Source: Polaromonas sp. SP1 (lineage in GTDB: Bacteria; Pseudomonadota; Gammaproteobacteria; Burkholderiales; Burkholderiaceae_C). Taken from it: DNA of 64,000 bases. The stretch spans positions 372,001-436,000 of the forward strand of contig NZ_CP031013.1 in NCBI RefSeq assembly GCF_003711205.1, written 5' to 3'. A program made the translations under genes and the position numbers. Positions within the stretch are counted from its first letter, which is position 1, and each line of letters starts with the position of its first letter. The notes under the pieces are model-generated. The model was not told the origin of the DNA. It ran no database searches and saw only the letters and a list, made by a program, of their open reading frames with translations. Shown one piece after another: positions 28,033 through 37,617 of this stretch.

Positions 28033-28312
28033 AACAACTGAATCCTGTGCCTGCCCCTGCTAAGCCTAAGAAGTGTAAGCACTTTTTCTTTTGAGTTCGC
28101 GTGGCCGCGTGCCGACCGAGCCTATTCCGACCTTTTATGGCCTGTTTGCCCGGCCACGCCGAGTTTTCTCAAAGCAAATCAACGAGTTGCGGGCGCCGAG
28201 CCGAACCGAAACCGAGTTCTGCGGGGGCGCGGGCCCCTAGCGAGTGTCTCTGGAAAACTGAAACTCTGGAAAACTCCGTCCAAGCCGCCCGCTGGGGGGA
28301 AGAGCGAATGGC
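28033..28312. other. Left edge of the island, no gene seen
   Basis: About 280 bp without a recognisable gene. It contains a short tandem of CTCTGGAAAACT near 28248-28276, a motif related to sequences flanking the primase gene. Confidence 0.4.
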
Positions 28313-28942
28313 ATGGAAATTGAATCAGATAGGGTCTCATTTTTGTGCCGGCCATACAATCAAAGCTCAATCCAAGATGCACCGTCGAGGAGCGGCTTGA
28401 GAACTGAGCAAAATCCTTTGCCGAAACAATTAGACCTTCGAATAGCGCTCTCGAGCCTTTTGGGGGGAGTTCTTTTCGCATTGGCAGTGTGGGCGGCAAT
28501 GGAAAAAGTTAAGCCCCCTGAAGGCTTCGTCTTTCAACGCCTACCCACTCAAACCGGCGTCTACCGGTGCTGCAGTGACAACGACAGTAATTCGCGCACG
28601 AGTCAAAGCACACTTAACAACGTACGGCTCGAATGTCTTGACATAGGCTATTTCCAGAATTCACGTAGTCGCGATTGCGGTGTCAGGCCGCTAAACCTGG
28701 AAGTGGTCGAAGTTGAGCAGGTTCTCATACCGACTTTTTCTGGACCATCGCCAATAGTCTCAAAGATCAGCTTCAGAGGGCATAGCTACCTCCACGTGAG
28801 CGACAGTGAAATCCGAAAGCGATGGTTATTAAGCAATACCGTTGTTCTTGTATTTGCTGTTCCGTTTGGTGCAATGGTTTCGGCTCTTCTTCTACTTGTC
28901 CTGGCCAAGCTCCTGCGATGCGGACAACTAAGCCGCCGATGA
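28313..28942 (+). CDS. Hypothetical membrane protein (209 aa)
   Basis: Two hydrophobic segments (about residues 45-62 and 175-200) flank a region of about 110 residues containing a CC pair and other Cys residues (YRCCSDND, RLECLD, RDCGV), so the middle part is probably periplasmic with disulfides. No family is recognised. It is the first gene inside the island; base composition is lower in G+C than the flanking chromosome. Confidence 0.5.
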   Translation: MEIESDRVSFLCRPYNQSSIQDAPSRSGLRTEQNPLPKQLDLRIALSSLLGGVLFALAVWAAMEKVKPPEGFVFQRLPTQTGVYRCCSDNDSNSRTSQSTLNNVRLECLDIGYFQNSRSRDCGVRPLNLEVVEVEQVLIPTFSGPSPIVSKISFRGHSYLHVSDSEIRKRWLLSNTVVLVFAVPFGAMVSALLLLVLAKLLRCGQLSRR

Positions 28943-29233
28943 CGTTTCACGCGGCATGGCAATCTTGATCTGGTTATAAATTCCCTTAGGAATTGAACCA
29001 CTCGTTTCATTCAACAAAGACCAGCTACGTGCCAGCGCCCCACTGCTGATTCGCTCGATTACGCGGGTCAATCAACTTGAAAACTTCCGCGTCCAGTGGA
29101 TCAGTTTTCGGTGAAAAACTGCGCCCGTGTTGAATGCCGTCGAAATCTGACCCGGTTAGAGCAGTAATTTCCATCGAAACCTGACCCACGTAGGCACTAC
29201 TCTGCTTGTTTTAAAAGCAGAGGGAAATTAGGA

Positions 29234-30778
29234 GTGATAGACGTGGCGACATTGAATGTCATCAGGCGGTGGGCATTGAGAGATCAGTTGTCCATCCGCG
29301 AGATTGCAAGGCGTACAGGCCTGGCTCGCAACACAGTAAAGAAGTACCTTCGGTCCGATGAGGCTGAGCCCAGGTACGCAAGGCGGGTCAGCTCAAGCAA
29401 GCTCGATCCCTACGCTGAGAAGCTGGCCACCTGGCTGGGAATCGAGGCAACAAAATCGCGGAAACAGCGGCGCACTTTGAGGCAGATCCACACAGATCTA
29501 ATGGCCCTCGGGTTCGATGGATCCTACGGAAGAGTGGCAGCTTTCTACCGGAAATGGCGGTTAGACCGTCAGGAGGCGCTTCGAACTGCCGGCCGCGGCA
29601 CCTTCATTCCGCTGATATTTGGGCCGGGGGAAGCGTTTCAGTTTGACTGGAGCGAGGACTGGGCAATGATTGCCGGCGAGCGCACCAAGCTGCAGGTGGC
29701 TCATTTCAAGCTAAGCCATAGCCGCGCTTTCAGCGTCCGAGCCTATCTGCTGCAGACGCACGAAATGCTATTTGACGCCCATAACCACGCCTTCGGGGTG
29801 CTGGGTGGGGTGCCAAAGCGCGGCATCTACGACAACATGAGGACGGCAGTAGACAAGATTCGCAGTGGCAAAGAACGAGACGTCAATGCTCGCTTCAATG
29901 CAATGGTGAACCACTACCTCTTCGAGGCCGAGTTCTGCAACCCCGCCTCTGGCTGGGAAAAGGGGCAAATCGAGAAGAATGTCCGGGATTCCCGTCATCG
30001 CCTTTGGCAACCCATGCCGGCTTTCGGCACCTTGATAGAGCTGAATGAGTGGCTCGAGATACGTTGTAAAGCCCTCTGGAAGGAGATAGCCCACGGCAAG
30101 CTGCCGGGCACGGTGGCTGATGTCTGGGCAGAAGAGAAGTCGTTTCTGATGCCTCCGCCGCCGGCCTTTGACGGGTTCGTCGAGCACACGAAGCGCGTTT
30201 CACCCACCTGTCTTGTGACCCATGAACGGACCCGATACAGCGTTCCTGCATCGTTTGCCAATCGACCAGTAAGCCTTAGGGTGTACGCGGACCGCTTGGT
30301 TGTTGCTGCAGAAGGTCGGCTGATCTGCGAACACCAAAGAATCATTGATCGCCGCCACGACGGGGCGGGACACACCGTCTATGACTGGCGTCACTATTTA
30401 GCTGTACTGCAGCGAAAACCTGGGGCCCTAAGAAACGGCGCCCCGTTCACCGAGTTCCCGACCGCCTTCAAGCGGTTGCAGGCATTGCTACTCAAAAAGC
30501 CTGGCGGGGACCGTGAGATGGTGGAAATACTGGCACTTGTTCTGCACCATGACGAGCAAGCGGTACTGGCGGCCGTAGAGACCTCCCTGGAAGCAGGGGT
30601 CGCCACCAAGACCCACATACTGAACGTATTGCACCGCCTGGTTGGCGGAAAGCCAGCCATTCCTGAGATCATCGCTCCGCAAGCACTGAAACTCGGTACA
30701 GAACCGCAGGCCAACGTGCGTCGCTATGACTCACTTCGGGAGGTCGAGGTCGACCAGGAGGTGCGATATGGCACGTGA
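29234..30778 (+). CDS. istA: IS21-family transposase IstA
   Basis: A 514-residue protein with an N-terminal helix-turn-helix ([22 protein letters not shown]), an RNase-H-like DDE core (Asp in FQFDWSEDW, Asp in [10 protein letters not shown], Glu in [17 protein letters not shown]) and a C-terminal beta-barrel region. It appears intact. Its end overlaps istB by 11 bp. Confidence 0.95.
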   Translation: MIDVATLNVIRRWALRDQLSIREIARRTGLARNTVKKYLRSDEAEPRYARRVSSSKLDPYAEKLATWLGIEATKSRKQRRTLRQIHTDLMALGFDGSYGRVAAFYRKWRLDRQEALRTAGRGTFIPLIFGPGEAFQFDWSEDWAMIAGERTKLQVAHFKLSHSRAFSVRAYLLQTHEMLFDAHNHAFGVLGGVPKRGIYDNMRTAVDKIRSGKERDVNARFNAMVNHYLFEAEFCNPASGWEKGQIEKNVRDSRHRLWQPMPAFGTLIELNEWLEIRCKALWKEIAHGKLPGTVADVWAEEKSFLMPPPPAFDGFVEHTKRVSPTCLVTHERTRYSVPASFANRPVSLRVYADRLVVAAEGRLICEHQRIIDRRHDGAGHTVYDWRHYLAVLQRKPGALRNGAPFTEFPTAFKRLQALLLKKPGGDREMVEILALVLHHDEQAVLAAVETSLEAGVATKTHILNVLHRLVGGKPAIPEIIAPQALKLGTEPQANVRRYDSLREVEVDQEVRYGT

Positions 30779-31559
30779 ATCCGAGTCAAATTCAATCGTC
30801 GCGCTTCTAAAGGGACTCAAAATGCACGGCATGGCCCAGGCTGTGTCGGAGTTGGGCGATCAAGGTGCACCCGCGTTCGAAGCAGCAAAGCCCATCCTTG
30901 CGCAGCTGCTCAAAGCGGAAACGGCAGAACGTGAAGTACGGTCTATGGCTTACCAGATGAAGTTGGCCAGGTTCCCCGCATACCGGGATCTGGCTGGCTT
31001 TGACTTCGGCCATAGCGAGGTCAACGAGGCAATGGTGCGCCAGCTACATCGATGCGACTTCCTCGAAAAGGCTCAAAACATCGTTCTGGTCGGTGGTCCA
31101 GGCACCGGAAAGACTCATTTGGCCACTGCGATCGGGGTTCAGGCTATTGAGCATCACCACCTACGTGTCCGGTTTCTCTCCACGATTGAGCTGGTCAACG
31201 CTTTAGAAGTTGAGAAATCAACTGGCAATACAGGCCAGCTCGCCCACCGATTGATGTACGTGGACTTGGTGATCCTTGACGAGCTGGGTTACCTGCCGTT
31301 CAGCCAGTCAGGAGGAGCTCTCCTCTTTCATTTGCTTTCAAAGCTCTACGAAAGAACTAGTGTCGTAATAACGACCAATTTGAGCTTCGGAGAATGGGCC
31401 AGCGTCTTTGGTGATGCAAAAATGACAACCGCTCTTCTGGATCGACTCACCCACAGATGTCATATCCTCGAAACCGGAAACGACAGCTATCGATTCAAAA
31501 ACAGCTCTGCAAAGACTCAGCCCAAAAAGGAGAAGATCAAGAACTTATCCACACCGTGA
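30768..31559 (+). CDS. istB: IS21 helper ATPase IstB
   Basis: A 263-residue AAA+ ATPase (DnaC-like) with Walker [12 protein letters not shown], Walker [12 protein letters not shown] and TTNLSFGEW. It assembles on target DNA and activates IstA. The ATG at 30768 overlaps istA, the normal arrangement. Confidence 0.95.
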   Translation: MARESESNSIVALLKGLKMHGMAQAVSELGDQGAPAFEAAKPILAQLLKAETAEREVRSMAYQMKLARFPAYRDLAGFDFGHSEVNEAMVRQLHRCDFLEKAQNIVLVGGPGTGKTHLATAIGVQAIEHHHLRVRFLSTIELVNALEVEKSTGNTGQLAHRLMYVDLVILDELGYLPFSQSGGALLFHLLSKLYERTSVVITTNLSFGEWASVFGDAKMTTALLDRLTHRCHILETGNDSYRFKNSSAKTQPKKEKIKNLSTP

Positions 31560-31847
31560 GCACTCTCTGCTCACAAAGAGTGTGGGTCAAGATTTGATGG
31601 AAAGATCGGGTCAGGCTTCAGCGGAACTCAACACCATTCCTGACTTGCGCCTGAGTCTCAAAGATGGAGGTGGCAAGCCACCTTTTTAACCCCCGCAGCT
31701 TTAGACGGTATAGGGCCTAACCGCGCCGACGCTACCGCCGCTTCCAAGCTGATTGGTCTGTGAATTGACTAGGACCGTGATATTTTTCTAAAAGTTCATT
31801 CTCGCCCTGAGGCATACTAAAAGCGTAACAATGTAACAAAGCCAAAT

Positions 31848-32528
31848 ATGACAGAACAAGCCGACACTGGTTCATCGCTAATGAAGATGGTTGAGGCCAT
31901 CGCCATCAGTCCTCAAGATGCACGTGTCGTAGTAGAACAGTATGAAACGCAAGCAAGGAAAGCCCTCCCAAGAGCTAGCAATAGGAACATCCAAAAGATC
32001 GTTACGGATAAGATCATCCAGCGCTACTCAAGGTTAGCCGCGACGTCAGGGGCGGTTAGTGCGATTCCCGGCGTAGTACCTGGCGTTGGAACTGCCGCTG
32101 CAGTTCTTGGTGGCGGGCTGGCCGACGTCACTGTCTGCATGAAACTACAAATCGATATGACGATGTGTCTAGCGGTAGCGATCAATAAAGAACTTTCAAA
32201 TGAAGATGCAAAGCACATGTCCTTTCTCATCGCGCTGGCGGGCAGTCTTGAGAAATTAGGTACGGCGGGTATGACTAAAGTTGCCTCCAAAGCCGGAGTG
32301 AAAATGGTCAAAAAATATCTTACCGGTCCTACGCTCGCAACGATCAAAGAGCTATTCAAGAAAATCGGTATTGTTTTCACTCAAAATGCAGCAGCTAAAG
32401 CCATCCCTTTTGGAGTTGGCGTACTCATCGGCGGCTCTGCTAATTACGCATTGACGCGGTACGTGGGTAAAACAGCTTGCGAACTATTTCTGCTGGACAT
32501 TGCTGAGAACTGCGAAGCGGTCGACTAA
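31848..32528 (+). CDS. EcsC/DUF697-like protein of unknown function (226 aa)
   Basis: After a charged N-terminal helix, residues about 60-100 form a Gly/Ala-rich hydrophobic stretch (SGAVSAIPGVVPGVGTAAAV) followed by a region with LADVTVCMKLQIDM; a second hydrophobic Gly-rich stretch (IPFGVGVLIGGSANYALT) lies near the end. The layout recalls EcsC or DUF697-type membrane-associated proteins, but the match is weak. It follows the IS21 element and stands alone. The role is unknown; the setting among defence genes is the only hint. Confidence 0.6.
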   Translation: MTEQADTGSSLMKMVEAIAISPQDARVVVEQYETQARKALPRASNRNIQKIVTDKIIQRYSRLAATSGAVSAIPGVVPGVGTAAAVLGGGLADVTVCMKLQIDMTMCLAVAINKELSNEDAKHMSFLIALAGSLEKLGTAGMTKVASKAGVKMVKKYLTGPTLATIKELFKKIGIVFTQNAAAKAIPFGVGVLIGGSANYALTRYVGKTACELFLLDIAENCEAVD

Positions 32529-32752
32529 AAAACTGCATTCTGCGTTTATGACCAGTTGGTGTTAGCCATCTGTTTTGTGGTCGGAGGTCATCCATGTGAT
32601 CTGGAGTGGTCAGGAGCGCCCTGGATTCCAACCTCCTGGATGCATTCTACTTATTGATGTAGCCGAACTAAATATTAGCTTACAACGAGCTGTCCCGATA
32701 TCGATAGTTAGCTAGATTCCAACCGATAAACTCGCCAGATTCAACGTGTGAG

Positions 32753-34039
32753 CTAGTGAATATTGGAGATAAGTCGGGAAGCCAGAGCACGAGCTGAACA
32801 GCCATCATCGCGCTTTGAAATGGCTGCTGCCATCTCGGTTAGAGGCACTGGTCGGATTACGACCGTAGCCAAGTTACCGCCCGTTGATGGGTCCTTGATC
32901 TCTATCCGCTCGTCGCGTCCGTCGGTGGCCATCGTTGCATAAAGCAAAACGCTCGTTTTCGCTTTTGACGGTATCGCATAAATTGAAAGCTGGTACAGCC
33001 ATTCGGGCGGAAGGGAAAGCTTCCATAGGTCTCGGTACTTGGCGTCGAAAAATCCCACCAGGTTTTCGTCCTGATAAATCGCGAGGTCAGGTCTTGGCGT
33101 TGGCGTTCTCCTCGAACGCGGGTTCGCACCCTTCGCGAATGCAAATAAGGTGCGGATTGGCACCTCATCTTTCACGGCGTACCGTGTAAGGTGATCATCC
33201 AGAAAGCGGCATAAGAGCCGTTGAAAAAACATGTTCATGTCGAAGAGATGCCCGCTCATTTCCGCAGACCTATCGCTATCCGAACCAAGTCCTTGGTCCT
33301 GCAGAAGCAAGGTAATAATACGAAGGGCGGCGCCAGCGGGCTCGGTCACGCGGGTCAATCCTGATTCAGCCGCCTCAACTTCTCTGAGAGAAATGCGGGA
33401 AGGCACTTGGATACCCGAAAATGACGGATATTGGTGCTGCACGTAGCGCCTGACCTCCTGGCTGTCAGCAATCGCTGCCGCGGCTTGGAGCCCTCCGAGC
33501 AATACCTGATTAAGGCTCCAATTGGTACTCCGGTCGAAGCGGCGGCAAGGAAGGGTGGCATCGATAGCGCCACCTCGGCGAATATACTCACTTACCAGTA
33601 ACTGGCCGCGTGGGCTCACGAGATTCTCATTTCTCCCTATATATCGTTGGTCTAACCCGCGGCGTAGCAATCGCTCGGTTTCCTTACCTAACATCACGAT
33701 CAATAAGTCATGAATTCCGAGATCTTCAACATTGGCGAATGTGGTGTCAAAGGTGCCCAGGTCGTGTAGACCGTAGGCATAGCTTAGAAGTCGTGCCAGT
33801 GGAAGCCCCGCGAGCTTAGGCTTGATCCTGATGCGCAATGGCCCTATATCTACACATCCGACGTATGAGTTGCTAACTAACTCTAGGCCATTGCGCAACT
33901 CTCGGACTGTTATGCGATGAGCCAAAGCACCAACAACGCGTCGCAGGGAAGGATCGTCATCAAAAAAGTTATATTTGAGCTCGGGCGCGGACCGCGCGTC
34001 AGCCTGGTCCCATTCAGTCATTGAAACTGATTTTCTCAT
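32753..34039 (-). CDS. mcrC: McrC-type nuclease subunit of an McrBC restriction system
   Basis: A 428-residue protein with an N-terminal McrC domain (SYVGCVDIGPLRIRIKPKLA) and a C-terminal PD-(D/E)xK nuclease: Asp318 (RPDLAIY) and Asp332-Ala-Lys334 (FFDAKYRDLW). McrC is recruited by McrB and cuts modified DNA, commonly 5-methyl- or hydroxymethylcytosine. It starts 4 bp after the mcrB stop, so the two are one operon. An ATG at 34021 is a possible alternative start. Confidence 0.9.
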   Translation of the reverse strand: MRKSVSMTEWDQADARSAPELKYNFFDDDPSLRRVVGALAHRITVRELRNGLELVSNSYVGCVDIGPLRIRIKPKLAGLPLARLLSYAYGLHDLGTFDTTFANVEDLGIHDLLIVMLGKETERLLRRGLDQRYIGRNENLVSPRGQLLVSEYIRRGGAIDATLPCRRFDRSTNWSLNQVLLGGLQAAAAIADSQEVRRYVQHQYPSFSGIQVPSRISLREVEAAESGLTRVTEPAGAALRIITLLLQDQGLGSDSDRSAEMSGHLFDMNMFFQRLLCRFLDDHLTRYAVKDEVPIRTLFAFAKGANPRSRRTPTPRPDLAIYQDENLVGFFDAKYRDLWKLSLPPEWLYQLSIYAIPSKAKTSVLLYATMATDGRDERIEIKDPSTGGNLATVVIRPVPLTEMAAAISKRDDGCSARALASRLISNIH

Positions 34040-34043
34040 TCAG

Positions 34044-36356
34044 CTAGGCAGGCGAGCCGCCATCGATCTCGGCATCTTCATCTTGGGCTGCATCTTCTTG
34101 CCCTGTTCCTGTCGCCTCTTCGGTTAATGTCAGACGGTGCATCTCTGGGAAATGCAAGGCGGCAAACAGGTCATCCTCGTTATGCTGATCAAAGAGCTCC
34201 TCGCGAATCCGAGAATTCTCAACATCGATCAGCGCGCCCCCGAGAATTTGTCCCAAAGTTTCCAGGTCGTCGTAGCAGTATTCTTCTAAGAGAGGCAGGA
34301 TTTCGTCTCGAAAAACACGCGAGAAATCGGCGGCGGAATTGACCGGCATTAGGTAAGCATGCCCTATCTGCAGATTTCTCGCGTCGCGCTTCAAGTGCTT
34401 GCGTATTCTTGCGTTGAGCGCATCGAGCCACGGCCCAAGCGCGATTGCCCCCACTGAGCGGCGCAGCAACGAGCCACTATCGGGCATCAATTCCACAAAC
34501 CCAAAGCGGCGGCGCAAAGCGGTGTCAAGAAGCGAGATTGACCGATCGGAGGTGTTCATGGTTCCCAAGATGAACACGTTTTCAGGGATACGGAACTTGG
34601 AGCCGGTCACTGGCAACAGGATGTCCCTTCCGCGCTTGTCCCGTTCGATGACAGTGATCAATTCACCAAAAATTCGCGGAAGATCGCCTCGATTGATCTC
34701 ATCGATTACCAAATAGAAGTGCTTCTTGGATGCGCTTGCATCCCGGCATAGTTTTTTGAACACTCCGTCCCTTGGCTCGAAGACCATGCCGCCGCTCACG
34801 GTTTTGGGGTGCAGCCCCTCCATAAAATTCTCGTAGCCCCAGCCAGGGTGGAATGTGCAAATCCGGACAAGTCCGTCCTCCGCCTCGATCTCCTGCTTTT
34901 CGCTGACCGCGAGATCTCCGAAGCTCCGGTTGAATGCGTGTCTGGCGGCCAACTCCTGGGCAACGCCCAGTCCTCTATAAGTTTTGCCCGTCCCCGGGGG
35001 ACCGTACAAGATAACTTGTCCTTTTCGTCGAAGTATTGCCTCAACGCGTGCAGCAAATACATCCAGAGGCTTCAGAGTCGATGCCTTGACGGGACTTGCA
35101 GGCTTGACGGACGGCCCAGCCACTCCTGCAACCTGTTTTTCGATTTCCAGGAGGTTAATGGCGTGTTTGCCAAGTTCGTACACAGTCGTACGCGGTCCCT
35201 CCAATTCACCGAGCTTGAACTGTCCCACAGTCATCCATTTGACCGGCCGCTTGTGCGGAAACCGGAGAGACCCATCGTATTCATACGGGCCAACGATTCG
35301 ACCGACGCCTAATACCGTCTGTCCCTCGCACGCCACGACCATATCAGGCTCTGCCATCTCGCGAGCAAAGTTAAGAATCTCCCCGGCCTTACGAGTCGCC
35401 ATCGCGCCGTTGTCATAGTCATTCTTCAAAAATTCTGCGATCTGACCCTTTGCTTCCCCTGGATCCAAATTCAATGTCTGTGTTAGGTCCGGAACAGAAT
35501 TCTTCCAGCCAATAGAAATAAAGCCGCCGTCTCGCATGTCCTGCCAATGGCTGTCTCCTGCGCTTCCTTCGGTGGTGCCTACCTTCCAGTACCTGTGAAA
35601 AGCAGTATCGCGGAGATTAAGAAGTTTATTGAAGGTGACGATGGGAACACCGATATCGTTTGCTCCTTGCGCGAACCGTCCAGCGCAGAGAAATCTGGGA
35701 GCAGATCCTTTCAGGATCCCCACCCCGTCTGGTGGCATCTGCAACAACTTGATCAAATGAAATCGCTGATACGCCGGACTGTGATACGCGTCGAGGGTCT
35801 CTGGATGCATCAGAAACCAGTACTTGTGCGCCCAACCGTCTCGCGATAGATTCGGAGCAGCAGTCTCCATCGCTTCCTGCAGCCGTTGATAGGAGGCGTC
35901 AGTTGAATCGCCGCGGGGATACTGTGAAAGGACGCTGGTTCCGTTAACCAGTTCTGCTCGCTGGCTTTCGGCGATGGCAATTGCTTGGTCGAGGGTGAGC
36001 AAAACCGGCGCCCGAGGTGTGCCACTGGTCCATGCGCCGTCTTGCTGACGTTGGTAGATCCCGAACTTGAGCGCGGTGCCGCCGCGGATACCGCCGAAAG
36101 AATTCCCAGCGAATTCATCGTCGTTTTTGAACTCCAACCAATAGGCCATGCACCGGGCCTCATTGTCCTGGCGTCCATGCATTAACTTCAATAGTTCTTC
36201 ACCGTCAACGGCTTGCAGTGCAAGAGGGCCAAACCTTGCCCGAAAAAGAGATGTCTGTTTATCTAGTTGAACAGGCGCTGGAATATCGCCGTTCGCAACT
36301 CCTTTTGCGTGCAACGTTCGCAATTCTGCTTGAATACTCGCATTCATGTCCCTCAT
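34044..36356 (-). CDS. mcrB: McrB-type AAA+ GTPase with EVE-like N-terminal region
   Basis: A 770-residue protein (767 from the ATG at 36347, which has the better-spaced GAGG). The C-terminal motor has Walker A GPPGTGKT (452-459), Walker B FYLVIDEINRGD (547-558) and sensor NTSDRS (601-606), the McrB pattern. Upstream, residues about 270-405 (GGFISIGWKN, DMVVACEGQTVLGVGRIVGPYEY, WMTVGQ) resemble the EVE/PUA-like readers of modified bases. A further N-terminal domain (1-200) is not recognised. It would recognise modified phage DNA and power McrC. Confidence 0.88.
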   Translation of the reverse strand: MRDMNASIQAELRTLHAKGVANGDIPAPVQLDKQTSLFRARFGPLALQAVDGEELLKLMHGRQDNEARCMAYWLEFKNDDEFAGNSFGGIRGGTALKFGIYQRQQDGAWTSGTPRAPVLLTLDQAIAIAESQRAELVNGTSVLSQYPRGDSTDASYQRLQEAMETAAPNLSRDGWAHKYWFLMHPETLDAYHSPAYQRFHLIKLLQMPPDGVGILKGSAPRFLCAGRFAQGANDIGVPIVTFNKLLNLRDTAFHRYWKVGTTEGSAGDSHWQDMRDGGFISIGWKNSVPDLTQTLNLDPGEAKGQIAEFLKNDYDNGAMATRKAGEILNFAREMAEPDMVVACEGQTVLGVGRIVGPYEYDGSLRFPHKRPVKWMTVGQFKLGELEGPRTTVYELGKHAINLLEIEKQVAGVAGPSVKPASPVKASTLKPLDVFAARVEAILRRKGQVILYGPPGTGKTYRGLGVAQELAARHAFNRSFGDLAVSEKQEIEAEDGLVRICTFHPGWGYENFMEGLHPKTVSGGMVFEPRDGVFKKLCRDASASKKHFYLVIDEINRGDLPRIFGELITVIERDKRGRDILLPVTGSKFRIPENVFILGTMNTSDRSISLLDTALRRRFGFVELMPDSGSLLRRSVGAIALGPWLDALNARIRKHLKRDARNLQIGHAYLMPVNSAADFSRVFRDEILPLLEEYCYDDLETLGQILGGALIDVENSRIREELFDQHNEDDLFAALHFPEMHRLTLTEEATGTGQEDAAQDEDAEIDGGSPA

Positions 36357-36651
36357 CCTCCACTCTTTTGTATCCTAGCACTCCCGCGGGTCGCGACCTC
36401 TCGTACATGCGCAGTGCATCCGGCTCTGCTACTTCCGGCCATCATCGACGCATGAAGCCGCAAGGTCGTTGGCTAGGAATCAATCGACCACCGGATTGAA
36501 GAACGCGCTGATACCCGATGAGCGCCTTCGATCACGCTCTTATCCCTCGGGAAAACTTAACAACATATCGCTGCCCCTCCAATCGAAGGAGGCGCCAAAC
36601 ACTCTTTCATGTCACGATTGGATCGTAATCAATCCTGCACAAGGTAAAAAT
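36357..36651. other. Divergent intergenic region upstream of mcrB
   Basis: Just under 300 bp between mcrB (minus) and a small plus-strand gene; presumably holds both promoters. Frames extending the small gene upstream lack a ribosome site. Confidence 0.35.
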
Positions 36652-36924
36652 ATGGAAGAGAAAAAATTAGCCGACCGCATCGACGGAAGCTCCCTCAACT
36701 CGGCCGTTTTAGTGGCGGCGCAGTTGGTTAAAGAAATCCCAGATAGCAGCTATGAGATGTCTAAGGATCCATTTCTACTTGCACGCGCCAAAGCCGTAAA
36801 CATCGGTCACCTTGCTTCCGCAATAGTAGAGACTATCCAGAGCCGAATGGATGGACCGCTTCCCGAGTATCACAAGCTACCCGGTGATTGTGGGTTCTAT
36901 TGCAGAAAGCCAGCAAAGAGCTGA
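36652..36924 (+). CDS. Hypothetical protein (90 aa)
   Basis: It starts MEEKKLADRIDGSSLNSAVL after an AAGG ribosome site, and is mostly helical, with a C-terminal CGFYCRKP motif. Its stop lies 2 bp before the start of the next gene, so they form a pair. No family is recognised. Confidence 0.55.
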   Translation: MEEKKLADRIDGSSLNSAVLVAAQLVKEIPDSSYEMSKDPFLLARAKAVNIGHLASAIVETIQSRMDGPLPEYHKLPGDCGFYCRKPAKS

Positions 36925-36926
36925 CC

Positions 36927-37376
36927 ATGCTTCCTCTCGGGCTACGCACAACCTCGACGCTTTCGGCCGATAAGCAATTCATCGCCATACTCTCAAAGCT
37001 CTCCCAAGAAGAAATGGGGCGTTATGTAAAACGCGTGGTACGAGAGAAAGGCGTGTCAATCGATCTAGCTGATACCTATAGGGTGCAGTTCTTGAGGTTC
37101 TTTGCGTTAGCGGTTCACTTGCAGCTGAATCTGGCACCAACCAAAGCTATCGATATTTTCTGGCATGAATTCATCCTTTATACACGCCCATATACCGAGT
37201 TTTGCACACGTCATTGCGGCTTCTATTTCCACCACGAGCCGTTTGACGATGAAACATCAGGCAAAGACATTTCAGAAACTTTTAATGCAGATTTAGTAAT
37301 TGACCAGCATTTCACTAGGCTAGATCTTTTGCAGGATGACGCAGCGCATAAATGCGCCAGCGGGCAGAGACGATAA
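36927..37376 (+). CDS. WH-x-FIL / HH-x-P family protein of unknown function
   Basis: A 149-residue protein starting MLPLGLRTTST. The core, DIFWHEFILYTRPYTEFC followed by GFYFHHEPFD, is a conserved His/Cys/aromatic pattern found in a small family of bacterial proteins and in plant glycine-rich-domain proteins (from memory). The His and Cys residues could bind metal. It is immediately downstream of the 90-aa gene. The function is unknown. Confidence 0.6.
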   Translation: MLPLGLRTTSTLSADKQFIAILSKLSQEEMGRYVKRVVREKGVSIDLADTYRVQFLRFFALAVHLQLNLAPTKAIDIFWHEFILYTRPYTEFCTRHCGFYFHHEPFDDETSGKDISETFNADLVIDQHFTRLDLLQDDAAHKCASGQRR

Positions 37377-37617
37377 GGATTTAGAAACCTGCGCGCAGCT
37401 GATGTAGGCTTGGCCCACTCCATAAAGAAAGACCGGTGATCCAAAAGAGCTAGTTCACCTTCCAGGACTCGCTCACCCCGGGTAACTTCGAAGGGTTGAC
37501 TCAAGGCGCCGGGGAACAAAAAAAAAGCAATAAGAACCCCGGCACCCGTTAGGGCACCGAGGCGTAGGTCGTAGCAATGCCGCTCGTAGGCAGCTATAGA
37601 GCACCGCTCAAGGAGGG
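37377..37617. other. Spacer downstream of the integrase
   Basis: About 240 bp between convergent genes. It contains an A9 run flanked by CCGGGG/CCCCGG-type sequence near 37505-37540, which on the minus strand could end integrase transcription. No copy of the 49-bp att repeat is seen here. Confidence 0.35.

Larger units (their letters stand above)
29128..31633 (+). mobile_element. IS21-family insertion sequence
   Basis: 2,506 bp with istA and istB and imperfect terminal inverted repeats: the left end TGTTGAATGCCG...GAAATCTGACCC matches the complement of the right end (TGTTGAGTTCCG...GAAGCCTGACCC). A second inner repeat block (TTTCCATC-AAA-TGACCCAC) occurs near both ends, as is usual in IS21. 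No matching target duplication is seen at the two borders. Confidence 0.9.

Noticed and set aside
37377..37617. Possible second attachment site or tmRNA fragment beside the integrase
   Set aside because: No copy of the 49-bp repeat or tmRNA signature was found there.
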